Source: Candidatus Bathyarchaeota archaeon (GTDB lineage: Archaea > Thermoproteota > Bathyarchaeia > Bathyarchaeales > Bathycorpusculaceae). Taken from it: DNA of 64,000 bases. This document shows, piece by piece, positions 35,328 to 43,251 of the stretch (position 1 is its first letter; each line of letters opens with the position of its first letter). The notes under the pieces were generated by a model. The model did not search any database, was not told the DNA's origin, and saw only the letters and a program-made list of their open reading frames with translations. Position numbers and translations under genes: made by a program. The DNA lies in contig JANXET010000002.1 of the NCBI GenBank assembly GCA_025058315.1, positions 62,001 to 126,000 of the forward strand, given 5' to 3'.

Positions 35328-35912
35328 ATGAATAGTGAGTGGTGCCAAAAACGTAAGGTTATTCAAAGCTACGACGCGACAGCTTATCTCTATGATATGC
35401 GATATGCTGAGGAGCAGAAAGCGAAATTTGAAGCAGCTTTGCGAAACACGAAGTTTTTTGAACAAAACCGCATATTGGATCTGGGCTGCGGCACCGGCCT
35501 TTTGTTTGATTATATAATTAGCAAGGCTGAGATCCTTGTTGGCCTCGACATTTCCAAGAGGATTTTAACCGAAGCCAAAAGAAAATACGGTAAATTCGGC
35601 AATGTATACTTAGTCCTGGCTGACGCGGATTATGCACCCTTTAAGGATGGTGTATTTACTCATGTTTTTGCCGTTACCATCCTTCAAAACATGCCCTCTC
35701 CTGAAAAAACTATAGTTGAAACTAAAAGGGTTACTGTAAAGAATGCTATAATCGTGTTTACAGGGCTGAAAAAGAAATTCTCTGTAGAGCTTTTAGAAGC
35801 GTTATTACGTAAGTCTGGTTTAAAGATAATTGGAATCATGGATGAAGTAAACCTTAAGTGTTATGTTGCTATATGCGAGAACAACGTGCCTAATTCCATA
35901 CACCAGCGCTAA
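35328..35912 (+). CDS. Class I SAM-dependent methyltransferase
   Basis: 194 residues. Motif I RILDLGCGTGLLFDYIIS is at about residues 46-63, with VLADADYAPFKDGVFTHVFA (motifs II-III) after it. The compact size suggests a small-molecule, protein or RNA methyltransferase; the substrate is unclear. The N terminus YDATAYLYDMRYAEEQKAKF resembles UbiE-like enzymes. It is divergent from nucS across 43 bases. Confidence 0.85.
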   Translation: MNSEWCQKRKVIQSYDATAYLYDMRYAEEQKAKFEAALRNTKFFEQNRILDLGCGTGLLFDYIISKAEILVGLDISKRILTEAKRKYGKFGNVYLVLADADYAPFKDGVFTHVFAVTILQNMPSPEKTIVETKRVTVKNAIIVFTGLKKKFSVELLEALLRKSGLKIIGIMDEVNLKCYVAICENNVPNSIHQR

Positions 35913-35985
35913 ACTATATATTAAAGTTGTAATTTTAAGATTCTCTTATCTGTTTGAATAGTACTCCGTAACTGGTGATCCTGGT

Positions 35986-36924
35986 ATGCCGCTTAAAACA
36001 TTAAAAAAGGAAACGGCTGAAACCTTAACGCTTGAATGGATTTTGCATGTGAAAAATTACAGACTGACGCTGAACAAGAACTTCTGTGTCGGATGCGAAA
36101 TATGCAGCCTTGCCTGTCCCAAGGAGGCTATTAAACTTGAGAAGTTGCCGAAATCAACTAATGGAAAGGCCCAGCATGCAAAAGTTGACATAAACTTGGA
36201 AAAATGTAACTTCTGTGGAATATGTGATGTTATGTGTCCCTTTGGAGCTATAAAAGTTACAGTAAACAATGAGCACGTTCTGAACGTGATTGAGAAGGAA
36301 AGTTTTCCACAACTCATCCGTGATGTTCAAATTAATTCTGCCAATTGTGCACCCGAATGTGTAGACTGTGAGAAAGCGTGCCCGCTAAACCTCATAAAAA
36401 TAAGTTACATAAAACCTGACGGTAGATTTGTAGAGGATCTGAAGTCGCTGACCACCCTGGAAAGGGAATGGCTAAGGGTTGACGTTAACGTTGATAAGGA
36501 GCATTGTCCATGCTGCAGAATATGCGAGTTTAAGTGTCCCAAGGGGCTAATACACGTTCGAAAAATATTCTATGGAAGGATGAAGATAAATCCTGAGAAA
36601 TGTCCCGAGGGCTGTAAAGACTGTCTTGATGTTTGTCCAATCAGCGGTGCACTGTACCTTTCTGAAGCAGATAAAAAGGTTCATGTTAACGAGCTTTTCT
36701 GCGTATATTGTGGAGCATGTAAGGCTATATGTCCAGTAAATGGAGCCTTGGAACTAAAAAGGACAAGGATAATGCATGCTCCAGTTCGATCTGGTGCTTG
36801 GAATAAAGCTTTAGAAAGGCTTACCTCACCCCTTGAAACCAGTAAGGAGCTTAAAGCTAAAAGTTCTCAGAAAGCTGTGGATGTGGTTGAGAGGCGACTC
36901 AAGTGGAAGGAGGTAGTTGTCTAG
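35986..36924 (+). CDS. Polyferredoxin with six 4Fe-4S motifs
   Basis: 312 residues with six cysteine clusters: CVGCEICSLACP, CNFCGICDVMCP, CAPECVDCEKACP, CPCCRICEFKCP, CPEGCKDCLDVCP and CVYCGACKAICP. These are paired ferredoxin-like domains, as in the polyferredoxins FwdF, VhuB and MvhB. Its stop adjoins the HdrA start, so it probably carries electrons between HdrA-MvhD and other enzymes such as formylmethanofuran dehydrogenase, whose usual polyferredoxin is not in the fwd operon here. The partner is inferred. Confidence 0.88.
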   Translation: MPLKTLKKETAETLTLEWILHVKNYRLTLNKNFCVGCEICSLACPKEAIKLEKLPKSTNGKAQHAKVDINLEKCNFCGICDVMCPFGAIKVTVNNEHVLNVIEKESFPQLIRDVQINSANCAPECVDCEKACPLNLIKISYIKPDGRFVEDLKSLTTLEREWLRVDVNVDKEHCPCCRICEFKCPKGLIHVRKIFYGRMKINPEKCPEGCKDCLDVCPISGALYLSEADKKVHVNELFCVYCGACKAICPVNGALELKRTRIMHAPVRSGAWNKALERLTSPLETSKELKAKSSQKAVDVVERRLKWKEVVV

Positions 36925-39387
36925 ATGACGCAGACGCCACCTCAAACCCAAAGCTGGGAAAAGCCGGGAGAGTTACGCATCGGCGTATTCATCTGTCATT
37001 GCGGGCTCAACATTGCCGGGGTAATTGATATTAAAGAGCTTGTGGAATTCGCAAAAACTCTGCCCGATGTGGTTTACGTTAAGGATAACCGTTATACTTG
37101 TGCTGACCCAGGTCAAGATGAGATCCGGAAAGCCATTAAAGAATATAAATTGAACCGCGTGGTTGTGGCAGCATGTTCACCAAGAATGCATGAGGTTACA
37201 TTTCGCCGTACAGTTTCAGATGCAGGGTTAAACCCGTACCTCTTTGAAATGGCGAATATCCGGGAGTTCTCTTCATGGTGTCACCCAAGCACTCCAAAAG
37301 AGGCAACGGAGAAGGCTAAAGACCTCATCAAAATGGCCGTTGCTAAGGCTAGGCTCCTCATCCCCCTCCAGACTATAGAGGTTCCAGTAACAAATAAGGC
37401 GCTGGTGATCGGTGGCGGCATAGCAGGTATAAACGCCGCCTTAGACTTAGCGGAAATGGGCTTCAAAGTTTACCTTCTAGAAAAAAGTGAAAGTATCGGT
37501 GGACACATGGCGCAGCTGGACAAAACCTTCCCAACCCTTGACTGCTCAATATGCATTGAAGGCCCGAAGATGGTTGATGTCGGACGCCACCCGAACATCG
37601 AAATAATCTCCTATGCAGATTTAATCAGCGTTAGCGGTTACATCGGTAACTTCAGAGTTAAGATACGTAAGAACCCGCGGTACGTGAAGGCTGAGAACTG
37701 CACCGGATGCGGGGAATGCAAGGATGTTTGTCCAATAGAGTACCCCAACGATTGGGATATGGACTTAGGCGTTAGAAAAGCCATCTCCGTTCCCTTCGAC
37801 CAAGCAGTTCCACTTTTGTACACAATCAATAAGGACTACTGTATAGAATGCTTCAAGTGCGTGGATGCTTGTGGAGAGAGACGCGCCATAGACTTTGAAC
37901 AAAAGCCTGAGGATATCGAGCTTGAGGTGGGTGCAATAATAGTCGCAACAGGATATGATATTTACTTGCCCTATGATAACTCGCTTTATGGATATGGGAA
38001 ATACACTAACGTGATAACCTCCCTAGAGTTTGAGAGACTTATACTTGCAGCTGGTCCCACAGGAGGAAAAGTTTTAAGAGCTTCTGATGGAAAGAAGCCG
38101 CATAGCGTTGCCTTTATTCAATGTGTAGGCTCAAGAGACATTAACAAGTACCCATATTGCTCCAACTTCTGCTGTATGTATACTCTAAAACATGTTGTCC
38201 AGCTTAAGGAGAAGTATAAGGACGACGTTGAAGTTTACGTATTCTACATGGATATGCGCACAAACTTTAAGGGATTCGAGGAGTTCTACCAGCGAGCTAG
38301 AGAATTGGGTGTAAACTTCATCCGTGGACGTGTAAGCCGCATTACAGAAATCCCTGGGACAAAGAACCTCGTAATACATGCGGAGGACGCTAACCTTGGC
38401 ATGCCTATAGAGATCGAAGCCGAAATGGTTGTATTAGCAACAGCTGCAATACCTAAAAAGGGCGCAGACGAAGTGGCCCGAATTCTAAACCTCACAAGAG
38501 GCGCAGACGGATTCTTCATGGAAAGTCATCCGAAACTCAAGCCCTTGGACTCGCCTACTGACGGCATATTCTTAGCTGGTGCATGCCAAGGTCCAAAGGA
38601 TATACCCTACAGCGTCTCACAAGGTTGCGGAGCAGCAGCACGAGCTGCAACAATACTCTCTAAGCAAAAGTGGAAGATAGAGCCTATAATAGCTGTTGTG
38701 GACCCTGTGAAATGTAGGAATGTTACTGTTAAATGCGGCATTTGCGCTGAACGTTGCCCATACGGCGCTATCAAAGTTGCAGAAAAGCAACCTGCACAAG
38801 TGATCACTGCCATGTGCCATGGATGTGGTACATGTGTTGCAGAATGTCCAGCTGACGCTATACAGCAGATGCATTTCACAGATGCACAGATACTAGCTCA
38901 ATTGAGAGCAGCATTAGAGAAAGATCCGGAAGACAAGATCCTGGCGTTTTTATGCAACTGGTGTAGTTACGCTGGCGCTGACTTAGCTGGAACTAGCCGT
39001 TTCGAGTATCCGCCTGTTATACGTCCGATAAGAGTTATGTGCTCCGGAAGGGTTGACCGCGACTTTGTTCTGGAAGCCTTTAGACTTGGAGCAGGCATGG
39101 TTCTGGTGGCAGCGTGCCACCTGCCATATGACTGCCATTACATAAGCGGGAACTGGAAGATGAAGGCTCGAATGGAGGCATTAGCACCAATGCTGCATAA
39201 GCTTGGTCTAAGTCCTGAAAGGTTCCGCGTGGAATACATATCCGCGGCTGAAGGGATAAAATTCGCAGAGCTCATTAAAGAAATGGCTGAACAGATGCAG
39301 GCGCTAGGCAGGGAACGGATTAAAGCAGAAAATGAGAAGTTGCGTCCAGTGCTTGAAAACATGCTTAAGCGCAAAGAGAAGCGCTAA
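36925..39387 (+). CDS. hdrA: HdrA-like flavin subunit fused to MvhD-type domain
   Basis: 820 residues. The N-terminal HdrA iron-sulfur domain (FICHCGLNIAGVIDI, VVVAACSPRMHEVTFRR) precedes the FAD domain (VIGGGIAGINAALDLAEMG from about residue 160, then GGHMAQLDKTFPTLDCSICI). Inserted ferredoxin motifs are CTGCGECKDVCP and CIECFKCVDACG; a further pair, CGICAERCP and CHGCGTCVAECP, follows. From about residue 670 an MvhD-like [2Fe-2S] domain is fused (LCNWCSYAGADLAGTSRFEY, MCSGRVDRDFVLEAF, CHLPYDCHYISGN). This is the electron-bifurcating core of heterodisulfide-reductase complexes; HdrB/C are not in the window. Confidence 0.93.
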   Translation: MTQTPPQTQSWEKPGELRIGVFICHCGLNIAGVIDIKELVEFAKTLPDVVYVKDNRYTCADPGQDEIRKAIKEYKLNRVVVAACSPRMHEVTFRRTVSDAGLNPYLFEMANIREFSSWCHPSTPKEATEKAKDLIKMAVAKARLLIPLQTIEVPVTNKALVIGGGIAGINAALDLAEMGFKVYLLEKSESIGGHMAQLDKTFPTLDCSICIEGPKMVDVGRHPNIEIISYADLISVSGYIGNFRVKIRKNPRYVKAENCTGCGECKDVCPIEYPNDWDMDLGVRKAISVPFDQAVPLLYTINKDYCIECFKCVDACGERRAIDFEQKPEDIELEVGAIIVATGYDIYLPYDNSLYGYGKYTNVITSLEFERLILAAGPTGGKVLRASDGKKPHSVAFIQCVGSRDINKYPYCSNFCCMYTLKHVVQLKEKYKDDVEVYVFYMDMRTNFKGFEEFYQRARELGVNFIRGRVSRITEIPGTKNLVIHAEDANLGMPIEIEAEMVVLATAAIPKKGADEVARILNLTRGADGFFMESHPKLKPLDSPTDGIFLAGACQGPKDIPYSVSQGCGAAARAATILSKQKWKIEPIIAVVDPVKCRNVTVKCGICAERCPYGAIKVAEKQPAQVITAMCHGCGTCVAECPADAIQQMHFTDAQILAQLRAALEKDPEDKILAFLCNWCSYAGADLAGTSRFEYPPVIRPIRVMCSGRVDRDFVLEAFRLGAGMVLVAACHLPYDCHYISGNWKMKARMEALAPMLHKLGLSPERFRVEYISAAEGIKFAELIKEMAEQMQALGRERIKAENEKLRPVLENMLKRKEKR

Positions 39388-39424
39388 CAGAAAATTTTTA
39401 TCTCAGCTAACGCATTCGTAGGCT

Positions 39425-39916
39425 ATGACCAAACAAAAACTCATAAATTTACTCTACGAGCTTATGAAGGACTCGAAAAGAAGCGACAGGGAACTTGCAA
39501 AGATCGTTGGAGTCTCTCAGCCAACAATAACTCGAATGCGTAAGGCGCTTGAAAGTCTTGAATACATCCGCGAGTATACAGTAATACCTGCACTAGACAA
39601 GCTAGGCTTTGAACTGCTATCTCTAAACTTTATAATAGCAAATGTAACAAGTGAATCTAAAGATTGGATAACAAATAATCCGAAGATATTATTTGCTGCT
39701 TTTGGAAGAGGATTCGAAGATGAATCTCTACTTCTTGTGGCCGTTCATAGGGACTTCACTGACTTTTCAGAGTTCACTCGTGAAATAAAGGATGTTCTTG
39801 GTTCAGGTTTATCCTCAATGAAAAGTTTCCTAAGCTCCGTTAAAATGGATTTTATTAAGCCATTCTCCCTGAGAAATTTTGGAAACATTCAACCTAAAAC
39901 CTTATTGAACAAGTAG
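39425..39916 (+). CDS. Lrp/AsnC-like winged-helix regulator
   Basis: 163 residues. The N-terminal helix-turn-helix DRELAKIVGVSQPTITRMRK (residues about 21-40) is followed by a strand region (YTVIPALDKLGFELLSLNFI) like the Lrp linker, but the C-terminal domain is not a clear RAM/AsnC ligand domain. It ends 28 bases inside the convergent permease gene. It may control the adjacent HdrA or permease genes (position only). Confidence 0.72.
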   Translation: MTKQKLINLLYELMKDSKRSDRELAKIVGVSQPTITRMRKALESLEYIREYTVIPALDKLGFELLSLNFIIANVTSESKDWITNNPKILFAAFGRGFEDESLLLVAVHRDFTDFSEFTREIKDVLGSGLSSMKSFLSSVKMDFIKPFSLRNFGNIQPKTLLNK

Positions 39917-41163
39917 TACAGGACACCCGTTACAAGTATAAGCAATCCCAGTAGAAAGATATGGGGTGAAGCAGTGATTGTGAAAGCTAGAATAATGACA
40001 CATGTGATTACCCCAACGCAAGATACAACCTTATAGTAGTTTTTCCCTCCAAGCTTTAACCTCATAGCTGAAACATTAGCCAAACTATAGTAGAACAGCA
40101 ATGCGAAAGTGCTTACAGCTACAACCCGTGTCAAATCCACCAACAGCACAAGTAAAACCATGATGAAACAAGTAGTCCAGATCGAGTAATGGGGAGTTTT
40201 ATGTCTTGGATGAAGTTTCTCAAAAAATGTTGGAAGGTCCCGTCTCCTAGCCATGGCATAAACCATCCTAGATACTCCAAGGATTGATGTTAGCAGAACA
40301 CTGGCCGTTGCAATAAGCCCTCCAGCCGAAACCACATATACTGCAATAGGGTTCTCTGTAACTTTAATAGCTGTTGTCAGAGGCGAAGATGACTCTGCAA
40401 GTTCACTTGCTCCCACAAGCCCTACAGCAACTAAACACACTAGAACATAAATTATTGTGGATATGAATAAAGAAAACAATATGGCTCTCGGAACATTTTT
40501 GCCGGCATCTTTTACTTCCTCAGCCACCACAGCAACTCTAGCAAATCCTGCATAAGCAAAAAATACATAGAATGCACCTGAAAGGACTCCAAAATTAAGG
40601 TTTAACGGAAAAATATTGATTTTCACAAAAATCATGCCGTAACCTATAAAGAAGCCAAGTATCAGTAATTTGGCTATAACTAGAACATTATTTGCCAATG
40701 CAGATTGTCTTATTCCTAAAAAATTGAGAATTGCAAAAAATATGCATAAACCTACAGCAACAATCTTAGTTGGGATCATAGTAAATAAAGAGCTAAGATA
40801 ACTGCCAAAACTTAGAGCCAACGCGGCTCCTGCGAAGATGTTTGATACAATCCACATCCACCCTGTCAAAAAACCCGCCACTGGAGAAATAAGCTGGTAA
40901 GCATATTCGTATATGCTGCCCTCAAGAGGTTTCCAAGAAGTAAGCAAGGCGAAACTTACCGCTGTGAATAAAGATGCGGCTGCAGCTATAATCACAGAAA
41001 ATACTAGAGCTGAACCAGCTAAATCCGCCGCTATGCTAATTACCACGTATATACCGGCGCCGATTATCGCGCCGATGTTTATTGCTGTAGCGTCAAACAG
41101 GCCCAAGTGCGGTTTTAACCTGAATTGCAAATCACCTTTTCGGTCTTCATCCTGATCCTTCAA
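39889..41163 (-). CDS. APC-family amino-acid permease
   Basis: A 424-residue, roughly twelve-helix transporter. The first helix INIGAIIGAGIYVVISIAAD has the unwound GAGIY motif of APC transporters; LEGSIYEYAYQLISPVAGFL is TM3 and FFAYAGFARVAVVAEEVKDA-GKNVPRAI the TM6/loop signature. It likely imports amino acids or polyamines; the specific substrate is unclear. A candidate guide RNA lies 92 bases beyond its start on the opposite strand. Confidence 0.88.
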   Translation of the reverse strand: MKDQDEDRKGDLQFRLKPHLGLFDATAINIGAIIGAGIYVVISIAADLAGSALVFSVIIAAAASLFTAVSFALLTSWKPLEGSIYEYAYQLISPVAGFLTGWMWIVSNIFAGAALALSFGSYLSSLFTMIPTKIVAVGLCIFFAILNFLGIRQSALANNVLVIAKLLILGFFIGYGMIFVKINIFPLNLNFGVLSGAFYVFFAYAGFARVAVVAEEVKDAGKNVPRAILFSLFISTIIYVLVCLVAVGLVGASELAESSSPLTTAIKVTENPIAVYVVSAGGLIATASVLLTSILGVSRMVYAMARRRDLPTFFEKLHPRHKTPHYSIWTTCFIMVLLVLLVDLTRVVAVSTFALLFYYSLANVSAMRLKLGGKNYYKVVSCVGVITCVIILAFTITASPHIFLLGLLILVTGVLYYLFNKVLG

Positions 41164-41255
41164 GGGCGATCCTAGTTAAGTAGATTGCATGCGATTTTAT
41201 TTTCTTTTACCACGGTGGAAATGCAAATAAGTTTGGCTATCCCCTAAGAGAGATC

Positions 41256-41318
41256 TTGGACGATGAAGAAATCGAGGTACTCTGAGCTGATGATTGCTTT
41301 TTCCGCTTCTGAGTCCAA
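41256..41318 (+). ncRNA. Candidate box C/D guide sRNA (D' guide toward 23S C2498)
   Basis: In the 208-base gap between two minus-strand genes, a 63-base element has outer repeats TTGGAC and GTCCAA, box C as ACGATGA (one mismatch to RUGAUGA at the flipped-out U), D' CTGA at 41282-41285, C' TGATGA at 41288-41293 and D CTGA at 41309-41312. The two guides are both 15 bases. The D' guide complements ACCUCGAU, part of the conserved peptidyl-transferase loop of 23S rRNA; the fifth base before D' pairs with the C equivalent to E. coli C2498. Caveats: the D'-C' spacer is only 2 bases and the terminal stem overlaps box C. The second guide has no assigned target. Confidence 0.65.
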
Positions 41319-41371
41319 AATAATAGCCTAGCTGGGAAAAGCCATGAGCGGAATGAAAAAGAGGCTTTAGG

Positions 41372-41593
41372 CTATTTTTCAGCGGACCCCGTGAAGTAAG
41401 CCCATACGCTCACTACAATCAGTGTTAAGAAGGCTCCTGCAAGTCCTGAAACTATGTATTTGGCACTTAGTATCGCTGGAAGCAAAGCTACTAGTGCCGG
41501 AACCACATAGTCAAATGTCAGCTGGGCTATCACTCCGGCTATGAATCCTATGAGCGCGACGACACCGAACACTTTAAGTCTTTCACCCATCAT
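41372..41593 (-). CDS. Small two-helix membrane protein, unknown
   Basis: 73 residues with two hydrophobic segments (VFGVVALIGFIAGVIAQLTF and KYIVSGLAGAFLTLIVVSVW) and a short polar tail. A gtgagatg leader precedes the ATG. No family recognised. A 9-base inverted repeat (AATAGCCTA at 41322-41330 and TAGGCTATT at 41368-41376) spans its stop codon. Confidence 0.6.
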   Translation of the reverse strand: MMGERLKVFGVVALIGFIAGVIAQLTFDYVVPALVALLPAILSAKYIVSGLAGAFLTLIVVSVWAYFTGSAEK

Positions 41594-41767
41594 CTCACCT
41601 GACTAGACCTAACCTATAAGCTTCTTTTTAGTCTAACTTACACATCCATGTCTATTTTGAAGAAAACAGCAAGCAATTATTTTCTTTGAAAAATTAAAGC
41701 CCAAAAGGGTGCTGAGGTAGCGATATATCTCTACGTATATACGCTAATATTACCTGCATATTAACAA

Positions 41768-41779
41768 TGTATAAAATGC
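41768..41779 (+). promoter_or_regulatory. Candidate TATA box of the cdv operon
   Basis: TGTATAAAATGC-like sequence lies about 40-50 bases before the first cdv start, so transcription would begin near 41796 just ahead of the aaggaggag ribosome-binding site. AT-rich direct elements (cgatatatc, cgtatatacg) upstream at 41721-41744 could be regulatory sites, possibly tied to cell-cycle control (inference). Confidence 0.45.
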
Positions 41780-41816
41780 CGCTTAGGCTTCTAGCACCCA
41801 CAAGGAGGAGTGAATA

Positions 41817-42479
41817 TTGTCAGAAAAATTCTCCAAGAGATGGGAAGAGAAGAGCACCGGACAACCCTTTACCGAAAGAATAAAGGAAGCTGTGAAACCT
41901 CCAGGTCCATTGAAGCCTAGGCTCGATATGGCTATTAGGCGTATAGAGCTTCAAATTCAGAAACTTGACCAGGCAAGTGAAAGATTTAGCCAAAGGGACA
42001 AGTCAATATTCGCAAGAATCGTTGATGCTTATACAAAGCATGACATGGCACGTGCTAACGTCTTTGCAAATGAGTTAGCTGAAATAAGAAAGATGGAAAA
42101 AATGATAATGCATGCCAGGCTGGCCCTTGAACAGATCGCGTTAAGGTTACGTACCGTAACAGAACTTGGAGACGTTGTTTCAACACTGGGTCCCGCCATC
42201 AGCGTACTCAGGGTTGTACAGTCTGGAATGGCAAACGTATTTCCAGAGGCTGAAAGAGAACTTGGGCAAATAAGCAATCTACTAAGCGGCATAATCGTCG
42301 AAGCTGGACAGAGCACCGGCCTCTCAATTAATTTCGAAACTGCAAATGAAGATGCCCAGAAGATCCTTGCAGAAGCAGCAGCCGTGGCTGAACAGAAAAT
42401 CAAGGACAAGTTCCCGGAGCTTCCAGCTGGAATTCCATCATTACCCATCGGAGAGAAATCCTCAACTGAAACATCATAG
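41817..42479 (+). CDS. cdvB1: ESCRT-III-like protein, CdvB paralogue without winged helix
   Basis: 220 residues with the Snf7/ESCRT-III helical core: PLKPRLDMAIRRIELQIQKL (alpha1), RDKSIFARIVDAYTKHDMAR, ANVFANELAEIRKMEKMIMH (alpha2) and the acidic later helices. Near the C terminus KFPELPAGIPSLP looks like a proline-rich MIM2 motif for binding the CdvC MIT domain. It lacks the C-terminal winged helix seen in the second copy, so it corresponds to the CdvB1/CdvB2 class that polymerises at the division neck. Start TTG 41817 follows a strong aaggaggag site. First gene of the cdv operon. Confidence 0.88.
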   Translation: MSEKFSKRWEEKSTGQPFTERIKEAVKPPGPLKPRLDMAIRRIELQIQKLDQASERFSQRDKSIFARIVDAYTKHDMARANVFANELAEIRKMEKMIMHARLALEQIALRLRTVTELGDVVSTLGPAISVLRVVQSGMANVFPEAERELGQISNLLSGIIVEAGQSTGLSINFETANEDAQKILAEAAAVAEQKIKDKFPELPAGIPSLPIGEKSSTETS

Positions 42480-42494
42480 GGGAGATGAACCGGC

Positions 42495-43217
42495 ATGTCC
42501 TACAACTCCAACCTTTTTTTAACAATTGGCAAAGATGTTAAGGATGCTTATGGAAGATATGTAGGCGAGATTGTATCTTTCGCCGTGAAACCCAATGGAA
42601 TCATAGAATTCATTTACATCAGAGGTGCCAATGGACAATTTTTGAAGTATCCTGTTGAAAGCATAAGGTTCAACGGAGAAGAGGTCACTCTGGTACCGCT
42701 GATCAAAGTTGAAACTGAAAAGTTATGTAACCTGATCCCATTAATTTGGCGCAAGGATCAGGTCCTAAAGGAGCTCTTTGAGAAAAACAAGATTTCCCCA
42801 GAAGTATACGAAAATCTACACGCAAGTTTTGAGGGTGTTCTCACTCAACTCAAAAGTGAGGCTCAGAATCTTATTGAAAGAATAAAGAAAGAAATTGATA
42901 GGTGTGATCAGGAAATTTATGAGCTGAATTATGCGCTAGTGCATCTTGAGGTTGAGCATGAAATAGGCAAGGTTCCAGACTCACACTATGAAAAAACGCT
43001 GGCAGCTATACAAGATTCCTTGAAAAAGCTCAATGCTGAAAAGGCCGATTTAGAATACATGAGAAGCGGCATATCAAACATGCTGCTTGGGGAAACACCG
43101 CAAAAGTCCACTGGTGATGAGGACTTAGGTGTAAAAAGTAAAAACGTGTCCAACACAATTCTTCCCGAACCCCCCGCGATCATTTATGTAAAGGAAGTTA
43201 GAACATCATCCGCTTAA
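42495..43217 (+). CDS. cdvA: CdvA cell-division protein
   Basis: 240 residues in three parts: an N-terminal PRC-barrel-like domain (GKDVKDAYGRYVGEIVSFAV, residues about 12-31), a long coiled coil (about 75-200) and a C-terminal segment LPEPPAIIYVKEV that resembles the E3B peptide which, in Sulfolobus, docks on the CdvB winged helix. CdvA binds membrane/DNA and recruits CdvB to mid-cell. RBS ggggagatg precedes the ATG 15 bases after the first cdvB. Confidence 0.88.
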   Translation: MSYNSNLFLTIGKDVKDAYGRYVGEIVSFAVKPNGIIEFIYIRGANGQFLKYPVESIRFNGEEVTLVPLIKVETEKLCNLIPLIWRKDQVLKELFEKNKISPEVYENLHASFEGVLTQLKSEAQNLIERIKKEIDRCDQEIYELNYALVHLEVEHEIGKVPDSHYEKTLAAIQDSLKKLNAEKADLEYMRSGISNMLLGETPQKSTGDEDLGVKSKNVSNTILPEPPAIIYVKEVRTSSA

Positions 43218-43251
43218 TTATGTGTTAACTTAGCAGGCGGAGGGAGTTAAA

